From positions 1 to 64,000 of the IMG/VR virus record IMGVR_UViG_3300045978_000284: a DNA stretch of 64,000 nt; one strand, 5' to 3'. This DNA comes from a virus. Shown one piece after another: positions 39,455 to 47,735 of the stretch. The notes below the pieces were generated by a model, which was given only the letters and a program-made list of their open reading frames with translations, made no database searches and was not told the origin of the DNA. Both the position numbers and the translations under genes were made by a program. The first letter of the stretch is position 1; each line of letters opens with the position of its first letter.

Positions 39455-42400
39455 GCGCGAAGTGGGACGTGGTTCTGGCCGAGCGCCTGCTGGCGGACAA
39501 AGAGCGCTCGGGCATCGAGGCGTTCATGCGCGGCACCGGGCGAAAGCGCGGCGGCGGCGAACAGGGTGGCGGCGGTGGTGACGAGGACGACGGAGACTGC
39601 AAGTGGGTCACCATCCGCGGTAACCCCGTCTGCCTGACGCCGGGTCATGGTGGCCACCGGAAGGGCGAGTCCATCGCGAAGTCCCAGGCGGCCTACTCCG
39701 ATGTACCCACGGGGAAGGGGGGCCGCGTGCGCGCGGTGTCCCGGATCTGGAACCCGACCGCCGAGAACACCTGGCGGGGCTCCGGTGCCGTGACACCGAA
39801 GTGGCCCAAGGGCGTCGAGCCCGGAAGAGTGCTCGACCGCTTCCGCTTCAACACGACGTCGATGTCCGCTTCCGGCCACATCGAGGAGGACGAGAACCAA
39901 CGCAAGCGGGCCGTCATCCACGAGGTGGTCAACGACACGCCGAGCCTCCTGACGTCGCAGGAGCGGCGAAACCAGCCGACCGGATCCTACCCGTCGCGCG
40001 CCGGCGAATCCCGCACCCTGCTCCGCGAGCTGATGGTCAGCCTGCGCGACAAGGGGGTGCGGGAGGCCATCCTGCCCCCCAGGGTGGTCGGGGCGGGCGC
40101 CGAGCCGTGGATGGCGTACCAGTCCACGCGCGGGGACAAGCCGTACCCGCGGAGCTGGCCCGGAATGAGCGTGCAGTTCGGCCGCGCCGAGCCCAGGCCA
40201 GGAGTCGTGGCGGGTCCAGGCCTCGGCGATGCGACGGCGCGCCCGGTTCCGCCCCATCGCATCCTCGATCGCCTCAAGGCCAAGCCGGTCACGGACGCGG
40301 GCGGCAAGATCACGGGCTACCGGGTGAACGTCGAGGAGATGCAGTACCTCTGCGAGATGGCATGGCCCGAGGATCGCGTCCTGGCGGATCCGGAGCGGCG
40401 GCGCGTGGTGGCCGCCTTCGACTTCGACGGCACGCTGGCCCAGTACCAGGGGTGGGGCGACGGGACACCGGGCGATCCGATCCCGGGCATGCGCGAGGTC
40501 ATCGACCAGCTGCAGGCCGCCGGCGCCGAGGTCCTGATCTTCTCGACGCGGGATGCCGACCAGATCCGGGCCTGGCTCACGAAGCACGAGTGGCCGGCCC
40601 TGGAGGTGACGAACAAGAAGCACCCGCGGATCACGGTGTACATCGACGACCGGGCCCTCGAGTACGAGCCCGAGACGCTCGACACCCTGGCCGTCCGGGT
40701 CATGAACTTCCGCCCGTGGTGGCAGACGGTCGACCACCAGCTGGCGGACGAGGACGACGACTGCACCTGGATCACGATCGACGGCCGCCACATCTGCATC
40801 CAGCCCAAGCACGCCTGGCATGACCGGACGCCGCGCGTGAAAGTCAGCCGCGCGCCGCACTGGCGACGTGAGCCGATCGAGGGCAAGCGCATCAGCTGGT
40901 CCCAGCAGGGGAAGATGGGGGAGCGCCTGGCGATCGCGCATCTCAAGCGCCTTGGGTTCCGGGACGCGCGGCCGGCCACGAAGATCTCGAACTTTCCCGT
41001 CGACCTGGTGCACGGGGACACCCTGGTCGAGGTCAAGACGGGGCTCGCCAGCAACACGCAGAAGAGCCAGCACTGGCGGACCACGATCGGCGAGCCCGGC
41101 AAGGCGGAGCGGCGCTGGCTGCGCGAGCTGGACCGGGACAAGAAGCTCCGGTGGAACGCCGAGAAGATGCGCCAGATCCATCTCCGCAAGCAGGCGGTCG
41201 TGAAGGCGCTCTCGCGCGAGCTGGGCCGTCCGATCAAGACGGAGACCGTCGCGCTCATCCTCGACCCGGGCCGGCGCAAGGCCGACGTGTACCGCTTCGA
41301 GGGCTTCCCCAGGCGCGTGGGATGGCGCTCGCCCACGGCCCAGCAGGGCTACGTGACCACCTACGACTACAAGCTGAGCGAGGACCTGTGGGACGTACCG
41401 GCCCCGCCGCTGCGGCCGGACGTCTACGAACTCGCCGAGCCCGAGGCGGAGCCCGCTGATCCGGAGACGGTCGATGACGAGGCCGACGACGACGCGGACT
41501 GGCCGTCCTGGGTGCCGCTGGGCGTGCGCGCCGAGGTCGAGGGTGCGCTGTCGCGCTGGAGCCGCGACGTCGAGAAGGCGATCGCGAAGGAGGACAGCCG
41601 GTCGCTCGCCGAGGAGGACGACGACGAGTGCATCTGGCGCATGATCGGGGGCCACCCGGTCTGCATCCGCGCGAGCCACGCGGAGCACGGCCGCGGCGAG
41701 CGACCGGACCGTGGGGCCCCCCGGGAGACCCGGCGGTTCCGCTCCGAGACCACCCCACGCGCCCCGAAGCCCCCGGCGAAGGGCATCAACCCGGAGCCCT
41801 TGACCACCCGGGTGGCGAGCCCTCGGCTCTTCAGCCCGGTTGCCCGGGCGGTGCCGCTGGGCCATCGCTACGGGGAAAAGCCGTCCGGCGACCCGGAGGG
41901 CCACCTGAACTCGGTGTTCCGCGTGACGCTGGAGAACGGCAACGACGCGGTGTGGAAACCGGCCGCCGGCGAGCACAGCGCGTTCTCCGGCGCCGATCCC
42001 GCCAAGCTGAAAGGATTCACGCAGGACCTCCGGGCGTTCGGCCAGCCAGGCACCTACTGGAAGCGCGAGGTGGCGGCCTCCCGGATCGCCCGGGCGGTGG
42101 GCATGGAGGACCTGGTGCCGTCCACCGACCCGGCCTCGTTCGGCACCGAGCACGGGGCGCTTCAGACGTTCCAGCGCGGGGTGAGCCCCATGACCCTCGG
42201 GCGCGATCTCTACGGCAAGCGGCTCGAGGACGTCGAGCGCGCGGTGCTGTACGACGCGGTCATCGGGAACTTCGACCGCCACTTCGGCAACTGGCTGGTG
42301 GCCCCCACCGGCAAGCTGATCCTGATCGACCATGGCCACGCCTTCCCGCGCACCCAGGTCGTGAAGCACCCGGGGGACCTCCGGGAAGGTCTCCGGGCAG

Positions 42401-42594
42401 GCGGCGAAATGAACCGCGAGATCCCGGAGGCCGTGAAGGAGCCCTGGAAGAAGATCGAGAGCCAGCTCCCGACGCTCCTGCGGGGTCTTTCGTCGGCCAC
42501 CATCAAGACGACGCGGCAGCGGCTCGGCCTCGCCCTCAAGCCAGGCCAGACGTGGATCGGCCTGCGGCGCGACCTGGAGCGGCCGTTCAAGTAG
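39451..42594 (+). CDS. multi-effector protein: HAD phosphatase, PD-(D/E)XK nuclease and PI3K/HipA-like kinase, each behind a Cys/His module
   Basis: GTG start, 1047 residues. Module 1 (C50, C61, H66, H69) leads into a domain shared with the portal fusion (LLREL…AILPP), then a HAD-type domain with DFDGTL (324-329) and IFSTRDAD. Module 2 (C438, C449, H454, H457) leads into a restriction-fold nuclease with D518, E527 and K529 (FPVDLV, then VEVKTG). Module 3 (C727, C738, H743, H746) leads into a kinase-like domain with D942, H944 and N947 (DRHFGNW) and IDHG with D960. The layout resembles polyvalent or MuF-type effector proteins packaged with phage DNA. Its exact location and targets are inferred. 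Confidence 0.75.
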   Translation: MSAKWDVVLAERLLADKERSGIEAFMRGTGRKRGGGEQGGGGGDEDDGDCKWVTIRGNPVCLTPGHGGHRKGESIAKSQAAYSDVPTGKGGRVRAVSRIWNPTAENTWRGSGAVTPKWPKGVEPGRVLDRFRFNTTSMSASGHIEEDENQRKRAVIHEVVNDTPSLLTSQERRNQPTGSYPSRAGESRTLLRELMVSLRDKGVREAILPPRVVGAGAEPWMAYQSTRGDKPYPRSWPGMSVQFGRAEPRPGVVAGPGLGDATARPVPPHRILDRLKAKPVTDAGGKITGYRVNVEEMQYLCEMAWPEDRVLADPERRRVVAAFDFDGTLAQYQGWGDGTPGDPIPGMREVIDQLQAAGAEVLIFSTRDADQIRAWLTKHEWPALEVTNKKHPRITVYIDDRALEYEPETLDTLAVRVMNFRPWWQTVDHQLADEDDDCTWITIDGRHICIQPKHAWHDRTPRVKVSRAPHWRREPIEGKRISWSQQGKMGERLAIAHLKRLGFRDARPATKISNFPVDLVHGDTLVEVKTGLASNTQKSQHWRTTIGEPGKAERRWLRELDRDKKLRWNAEKMRQIHLRKQAVVKALSRELGRPIKTETVALILDPGRRKADVYRFEGFPRRVGWRSPTAQQGYVTTYDYKLSEDLWDVPAPPLRPDVYELAEPEAEPADPETVDDEADDDADWPSWVPLGVRAEVEGALSRWSRDVEKAIAKEDSRSLAEEDDDECIWRMIGGHPVCIRASHAEHGRGERPDRGAPRETRRFRSETTPRAPKPPAKGINPEPLTTRVASPRLFSPVARAVPLGHRYGEKPSGDPEGHLNSVFRVTLENGNDAVWKPAAGEHSAFSGADPAKLKGFTQDLRAFGQPGTYWKREVAASRIARAVGMEDLVPSTDPASFGTEHGALQTFQRGVSPMTLGRDLYGKRLEDVERAVLYDAVIGNFDRHFGNWLVAPTGKLILIDHGHAFPRTQVVKHPGDLREGLRAGGEMNREIPEAVKEPWKKIESQLPTLLRGLSSATIKTTRQRLGLALKPGQTWIGLRRDLERPFK

Positions 42595-42790
42595 CGCGTC
42601 ACGCGCCCGTCACGGTTCCGGGCTCACTAAGCGATGGGCGGGTAAGGCCGCTGAGCGAGACACCTGCGGACGCGGGCCGGGACGCGCCCACCCCGGCGAT
42701 TCACGCGCAGGACCGCGGCGCCCCGAGGACGGCGCTGGTGGTGTGGTCATGAGCGGCGAGCGCGTGCGGTACGGTCTCGCAGGAGGGAAG

Positions 42791-42820
42791 TTGACGTCAC
42801 GCTAGCCCGCATGCGATAAG
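42791..42820 (+). promoter_or_regulatory. sigma70-like promoter before the head-assembly operon
   Basis: TTGACG (42791-42796), 18 bases, GATAAG (42815-42820). It lies in the largest late-region gap, about 250 bases upstream of the gene at 43066, and is followed within 60-90 bases by a strong terminator. Confidence 0.55.
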
Positions 42821-42877
42821 GTCAATCAACGCGCTCCCGGCTGTGACCGGGGGCGGCATGGCTGACCCGCAAAGGGA

Positions 42878-42908
42878 GGCCCGACGCGTCGTCGTCGGGC
42901 CTTTCTCT
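42878..42908 (+). terminator. rho-independent terminator
   Basis: GGCCCGAC (42878-42885) pairs perfectly with GTCGGGCC (42894-42901) around an 8-base loop, followed by TTTCTCTT. Immediately upstream is GCTGACCCGCAAAGGGAGGC, matching the leader before the terminator at 27178. It may end a short RNA from the promoter at 42791 or transcription from upstream. Confidence 0.75.
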
Positions 42909-43065
42909 TGTCTGGTCCTGACAACGATTCGCACGGCTCGACCCAGCGCCCGGAGTCATGACCCGGGCGCCGGCGAAATGCCGGGACACCGAGGGGCGGT
43001 TTCTGGTGCACCAGCCAGGAACCGCCCTTCTGTGTTCTGGGGCCGGGGTCAGAGGGAGAGCAGGC

Positions 43066-43746
43066 ATGATCAAGCCGTTCAAGGGACTGGCGCTCTTCGG
43101 TCGCATCCGGACTCGCCGCGGCGAGGTCGCAACGTTCCCGGGCGCGCGCGCCTTCAACATTCTTCGGGTCACGGGCGTCGTGGCGGATCCGGAGACGATC
43201 ACCATCGGCGCCGATGTGTACGAGATCGACCTGGCGGCCGACGGCGTGACGGCCGGACGCATTCAGGTGGTTCCGGCCACGAACTCGGCGGACAACTTCC
43301 TCACGGCGTTCGCGGCCAAGGTCAACCAGAGCGGCCAGGGGATCGCCGGCGCCGGTGTCGAGGCGGTGCGCGCGCTCAAGATCAGCGCCACGGAGGTCGC
43401 CGTCTTCACGGCGACGCCGCGGGTGTCGACCATGGCGCTCGCCGAGAGCATGACGAACGGCGCCTGGGACTCGGCGGCCCTGCGCGGCGGCCTGGCCACC
43501 TCGGAGCGCCGGATGTTCATGGACGCCCGGGTCCCGACGGCCGGCGAGGTGACGGCGGGCACGATGCACTTCGTCCTGGACTTCACGCCGCGCGCGGTGG
43601 GGATCAACGTCGTGGTCACCTCGACGGGGGTCATCAAGGCCTGGGACGGCGGCCGCGTCCTGGCGGCCGGCCTGCTCACCCTCAACAACGCCGGATCCGT
43701 GGACTGGGCCGCCACCGACACGGTCCACGTCCTGGCCATGGAGTAG
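43066..43746 (+). CDS. virion-region hypothetical protein (226 aa)
   Basis: ATG 43066 has AGAGGGAGAG upstream. The product is strand-rich (TITIGADVYEIDLAADG, then FLTAFAAKVNQSGQGI), resembling a phage protein family of unknown function. It is the first gene of the head-assembly block. Probably structural. Confidence 0.55.
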   Translation: MIKPFKGLALFGRIRTRRGEVATFPGARAFNILRVTGVVADPETITIGADVYEIDLAADGVTAGRIQVVPATNSADNFLTAFAAKVNQSGQGIAGAGVEAVRALKISATEVAVFTATPRVSTMALAESMTNGAWDSAALRGGLATSERRMFMDARVPTAGEVTAGTMHFVLDFTPRAVGINVVVTSTGVIKAWDGGRVLAAGLLTLNNAGSVDWAATDTVHVLAME

Positions 43747-43754
43747 CCGAGGGC

Positions 43755-44036
43755 GTGAGCGTCGGAGGTCTGGATGCCGCAGAGCTGGCCCGCGAGCTGG
43801 CGCCGCTCAACCCGAGGATCTCGGTGGGCATTCGCCAGGGGGGCGCGGAGGGCAAGGGCAAGCGCATGCCATATGACAAGCTGAGCGGCCTGCCGGACCA
43901 CGTGCGCAAGCGCGGCAAGACGGCCAGCAAGCGCTGGCGGGCGATCTTCAACAGCGTGTTCGCGAAGGACGGCGAGGCGAAGGCCTTCGCGGCGGCCAAC
44001 GCCTCGCTGGATGACCCGCATTCCGGGCACACCTGA
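43755..44036 (+). CDS. ChaB-domain-like protein (93 aa)
   Basis: GTG 43755, or a later ATG at 43866. Residues from about 45 onward (LPDHVRKRGKTASKRWRAIF, then ANASL) match the ChaB-like domain common in phage head gene clusters. The function of the domain is not established. It lies immediately before the protease gene. Confidence 0.6.
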   Translation: MSVGGLDAAELARELAPLNPRISVGIRQGGAEGKGKRMPYDKLSGLPDHVRKRGKTASKRWRAIFNSVFAKDGEAKAFAAANASLDDPHSGHT

Positions 44037-44042
44037 GACCGC

Positions 44043-45806
44043 ATGCTGAGCGACCGGATCGGTCGCGTGATCGAGGGGTACGAGCTCTCAACGTCGCTCT
44101 TCGGGGAGCCGAAGTCGAAGCTCCTGCTCTTCCCGCGCGGCCAGTTCGATCATCCGAAGTACGGCAAGATGACCTTCGACGACGAGTTCTTCGACGAGGT
44201 CGTCGCCAACTACAAGAACAAGGTGCTCGGCCGGACCGAGCCCTACATCGACTTCGACCACCAGAAGGGCCGCGCGGCCGCGTGGATCCGCGAGCTGTCG
44301 GTCGATCCCGATGGCCTGTGGGCCTCGCGCGTCGACTGGACGCCCGCCGGCGAGACGGCGGTGCGCTCGGGCGAGTACCGCTACGTGTCGCCCTGGTGGG
44401 GCTCCGTGTCCGACGCGGCGAACGGCGAGACCTACGATCGCGTGCTGCGCGGGGCCGGGCTCACGAACGTCCCCTATCTGAAGCAGCTTCCGCCGGTGGC
44501 CCAGGACGCGGTCCTTGAGGAGAGCGAGCCGCTGGTCGAGCTGATGCTCAGCGAGTTCCTGCTCGCGGGCAACCCGTACCGGGCGGCCGATGGGACGTTC
44601 ACCGACGCGGCCCACGACGTCGGCGGTGGCGGTGTCGGTGGTGGTGGCGGCAAGGGCGGCGGCGCCGGGCCCGCTGCGGTCAAGGTCTCGCGCAGCGCGG
44701 CCCGGGGCGCCCAGATCGGCTGGGACCTCGGGCGCCTCTTCGGCTCCACGAAGCTCTCCGGGGCAGCGGCGACCGGCATCGGGATCGCGGCCGGTCTCGG
44801 GTCGCTGGCCGCGGCGAATCCGGATGCGGCCATGAAAGTGGCGGGCCTGGCGAAGGCCCTCGGCTCGCGTGTCATGCGTCACGGGCCGGCGATCGCTGGA
44901 ACCGTCCTGGCCGGCGCGGGCATGCTCGGGCTGTCGCGCGTCGGCCGGCCCCCCGCGCCAGGGCGACAGTCACCGGCCGAGCTTGAAGTCGGCGCGGCCA
45001 TGGCGCGGCAGGGCTTGCTCCCGCCCGCGGCTCCCGGTGGCGCTCCCGCGAAGCCAGCGCTGGGAGCTCTGGCGACCGGGAAAATCCAGAACGCCAAGGC
45101 CGTGCTGCGCGAGGTGCTCTCGCGCTATCGCTCGATGCCCCTCAAGCCGGAGGCGCCCGCCGCTCCAGCGGCGCCCGCCGAACCGCCCTACACGTCCTGG
45201 GTCGAGCGGCAGATCGCGTCGGGCGAGAAGGGCTCGCGAGGCACGCGGCGGCTGCGCAAGGGCGGCGGCGTCGGCTACCAGGGCGGCCGCAACGTGCGCC
45301 TCGACGACGTGCTCGCCACGTTCCGGGAGTTCCGCCTGGCGGATGAGGAGGACGACGCCCTGGAGGCCATCGACGTCGATGCCATCCCGGACGATCTCGC
45401 CGAGGCGATCCTGAAGATGCTGCAGGCCTACGTGGAGCGCGAAGAGAAGGCGCTCTCCGAGCGGCTGCATCGCACGCTGACCGGCCAGGCGCTCGCCGAT
45501 GGCGACCCGGAGGACGAGGACGAGGAAGAGGACGAGGACGAGGACGAGGACGAGGATCTCGAGTCCCTGCCGAACCGGGTGCGCGCAGCCTGGAACGCGA
45601 TGTACCCGATGGGCATCTCCATGAACGGCGCGCGCCATCCCTACCTCACCAAGATCTTCGAGGAGCACGTGATCGCGGAGGACGGCGAGCGGCCGAACAC
45701 GTGGTGGCAGATTCCGTGGCGAGAGGTCGGCCCACAGATCGTCTTCGACATGGCGGCCCGCATCCCGGTCCACCAGGTGTGGCTGCCTGCGGGAGCGACC
45801 GCATGA
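44043..45806 (+). CDS. Mu I-like prohead protease with extended C-terminus (587 aa)
   Basis: Residues about 25-150 carry the phage Mu I/protease pattern: FDHPKYGKMTFDDEFF, DFDHQKGRAAAWIREL, then WTPAGETAVRSGEYRYVSPW. In that family the N-terminal part is the maturation protease and an internal start makes the scaffold. After residue 180 comes an NPYRAADGTFTDAAHDVGG module, Gly/Ala-rich hydrophobic segments, an acidic run of Asp/Glu and a C-terminal domain (WWQIPWREVGPQIVF). The long extension is unusual; it may act as an internal virion protein. Confidence 0.7.
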   Translation: MLSDRIGRVIEGYELSTSLFGEPKSKLLLFPRGQFDHPKYGKMTFDDEFFDEVVANYKNKVLGRTEPYIDFDHQKGRAAAWIRELSVDPDGLWASRVDWTPAGETAVRSGEYRYVSPWWGSVSDAANGETYDRVLRGAGLTNVPYLKQLPPVAQDAVLEESEPLVELMLSEFLLAGNPYRAADGTFTDAAHDVGGGGVGGGGGKGGGAGPAAVKVSRSAARGAQIGWDLGRLFGSTKLSGAAATGIGIAAGLGSLAAANPDAAMKVAGLAKALGSRVMRHGPAIAGTVLAGAGMLGLSRVGRPPAPGRQSPAELEVGAAMARQGLLPPAAPGGAPAKPALGALATGKIQNAKAVLREVLSRYRSMPLKPEAPAAPAAPAEPPYTSWVERQIASGEKGSRGTRRLRKGGGVGYQGGRNVRLDDVLATFREFRLADEEDDALEAIDVDAIPDDLAEAILKMLQAYVEREEKALSERLHRTLTGQALADGDPEDEDEEEDEDEDEDEDLESLPNRVRAAWNAMYPMGISMNGARHPYLTKIFEEHVIAEDGERPNTWWQIPWREVGPQIVFDMAARIPVHQVWLPAGATA

Positions 45807-47719
45807 GCCTCCGGACGACCCTCGCCGAGCACACCCTGGCCAACCCCTACCGGGACGAGGGCGGTCGGTTCACGACAGAGTCACAAGACACGGGTGGACG
45901 CACTGGGGGCGCGGCGAAAGGCGAGGGGCGCCTCGCCAAGACCGCCAAGCGCGTCGCGAAGGCGGCGGGGGCAGCACTGGATCTCCCGGAGGCCGAAACC
46001 CGGACGATCAGCGCCGATAGAGCGGCGGTGGGGAAGGCGATCAAGAGAGGCATCGGGCACGGTGTGGTGACCGGCCTGGTGCTCGGTCGGCGCGCCGGGC
46101 TCGTAACTGGAGCTGCGGAGGCCGTGACGCAGCTCTCCAAAGCGCCGAAGCTCCGGCGCACCGTCGACCGCGCCCTCCGCACAGTCAGTCGGGGCGCCAT
46201 CAACCTGGGGCCCAAGGGTGTCGGCCAGCTGATCAATGGCCTGGTCCTCACGGGAAGCCTCGCGTACTCGGCCTACCAGATCTACAAGGGGCTGCAGTCG
46301 CTGCGGCCCCCCGGGCCGAGTCGTCAGCTGGCCGAACCCGATGTGGCCGATCGGGAGTCGTTCGAGGCTGTGCCGGAGGTGATCTGGAAGGCCCTCCTGT
46401 CGGCCCTCAAGGACTACACCAAGCATGGCGATGGCGATCGCCTGCAGCGGGACCTGGCCGCCATCGCGCCGGCCCAGTCCGAGCTATCGGAGACCCTGCA
46501 GGAGTACGCGCTGGCGAACCCGTACCGAGATCGAGAGGGCAAGTTCACCACCGAGGCCGGCGACACGGGCGGCGGCGGGCGCGGTGCAAAGACCGAGAGG
46601 CCGCGCGCGCGCAAGCGCGGCCTGGGCGGTGAATCGGTATCCGAAAGCCTGAAGGTCGGTGCCGCCACTGGCGCGACGATGGCCGTCGGCAGCGCGTTCG
46701 CCATGCCGCCGTTGCATGCGGTTGGGGCCGGCGGCCTCTCGGGGGTCGGGGCGGCGGCCTGGAATATCGGGAAGAGCCCGAAAGGCCGCGCCGCCGTCGC
46801 CAAGACCGTGCGCACGCTGAGCAACGGTGCCATCAAGATCGGCCCCAAGGCCGTGGGCCGCATCCTGAAAGGCGTTAGCGTGGCGGCCACTCTCGGGGGC
46901 AGCGCCGTGGCCATGCACGCGCTCTACAAGGCGATGGGTGGCGGAGGGGATCTCCTCGGAACCTTCCGCGACGAGCTGGCCAAGCCGGGAGGGCCCCGGG
47001 GCGGCCCGGCCCCGTTCTCCCCCTACGGTGGGAACGTGGTGAAAGAGCCCACCTATACGGGAGGAGGTCGTCCCCCCGATCCACCCGATCCGACCATTCG
47101 CCGACCGGGCGACACGGCGGCGGTCGAGTACCGGGGCAAGACGTTCTATGGGAAGACCGAGGACGACGCCATGAACAAGCTCAGGCGAGCCCAGCTCCCC
47201 GAGCAGGGCGCATTCGTCGGAGACACGTCGACCATCTTCCGCGGAACCTCCGGGAAGCCACTCGCCCCCGGCCTCGGCATCGTCGGCTACCCGAAGACCA
47301 GGGAGGAAGCCGCGGCGCGCACGCAGGCATTCCGGAGCACGGTGTATGGAGGCCAGAAGTTCACATCCAAGTCGAAGCCGATCCCGACGCTCGAGCCGCC
47401 CAAGGCGCGGTTGGGTGGCCTCCTGGGTCCGCCGCGCGTGGACACGCTCGAAGACCTGCTGAAGCGCCCCGGCTTCAAGCTGGCCGAGCCGGACGCGCCG
47501 GACGATCTGCCCGAACCGCTCCTGAAGGCCATGGTGTCGGCCCTCCAGGACTACGCGAAGCACGAGGACGCCGACCGTCTCCGGCGGGATCTCGCGGCGA
47601 TCCAGGCGCGCGTGGACGCGGCCGCGGACCAGACGGAACCCGCACTGTCAGAACCTTCCATCGGCGAGGTCCTGGGCCAGCAGGCCCGGAGAAGCCTGCT
47701 CGCCGCGATCGCCCACTGA
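45803..47719 (+). CDS. internally duplicated NPYR-module protein (638 aa)
   Basis: ATGA-linked to the protease gene. Two tandem copies of one module (starting near residues 13 and 235) share NPYRDxxGxFTTExxDTGG, then a Gly/Ala-rich segment, then GAIxxGPKxVGxxhxG before a hydrophobic stretch (SLAYSAYQIYKGL; SAVAMHALYKAM). Each ends in LxSALxDYxKHxDxDRLxRDLAAI. The protease gene carries a third version. The hydrophobic, glycine-rich parts could interact with membrane during DNA entry. No enzyme motif is seen. Confidence 0.55.
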   Translation: MSLRTTLAEHTLANPYRDEGGRFTTESQDTGGRTGGAAKGEGRLAKTAKRVAKAAGAALDLPEAETRTISADRAAVGKAIKRGIGHGVVTGLVLGRRAGLVTGAAEAVTQLSKAPKLRRTVDRALRTVSRGAINLGPKGVGQLINGLVLTGSLAYSAYQIYKGLQSLRPPGPSRQLAEPDVADRESFEAVPEVIWKALLSALKDYTKHGDGDRLQRDLAAIAPAQSELSETLQEYALANPYRDREGKFTTEAGDTGGGGRGAKTERPRARKRGLGGESVSESLKVGAATGATMAVGSAFAMPPLHAVGAGGLSGVGAAAWNIGKSPKGRAAVAKTVRTLSNGAIKIGPKAVGRILKGVSVAATLGGSAVAMHALYKAMGGGGDLLGTFRDELAKPGGPRGGPAPFSPYGGNVVKEPTYTGGGRPPDPPDPTIRRPGDTAAVEYRGKTFYGKTEDDAMNKLRRAQLPEQGAFVGDTSTIFRGTSGKPLAPGLGIVGYPKTREEAAARTQAFRSTVYGGQKFTSKSKPIPTLEPPKARLGGLLGPPRVDTLEDLLKRPGFKLAEPDAPDDLPEPLLKAMVSALQDYAKHEDADRLRRDLAAIQARVDAAADQTEPALSEPSIGEVLGQQARRSLLAAIAH

Positions 47720-47735
47720 GGAGAGGAGGCCAACG

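Larger units (their letters stand above)
42595..43065 (+). other. 470-base non-coding interval with promoter and terminator
   Basis: No convincing gene is present; the longest ATG frame here that looks plausible is an 18-codon ORF at 42749-42805 without support. The interval holds the promoter at 42791, a conserved leader and the terminator at 42878. The next gene starts after a GAGGGAGAG site at 43066. Confidence 0.55.

Noticed and set aside
39373-42369. Minus-strand open frame of about 1000 codons opposite the multi-effector gene
   Set aside because: Shadow frame; the plus strand has conserved catalytic motifs throughout.
45500-45570. GAGGACGAGGACGAGGA repeat as a possible repeat element
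   Set aside because: It is a short coding run for Asp/Glu in the protease extension, not a separate DNA element.
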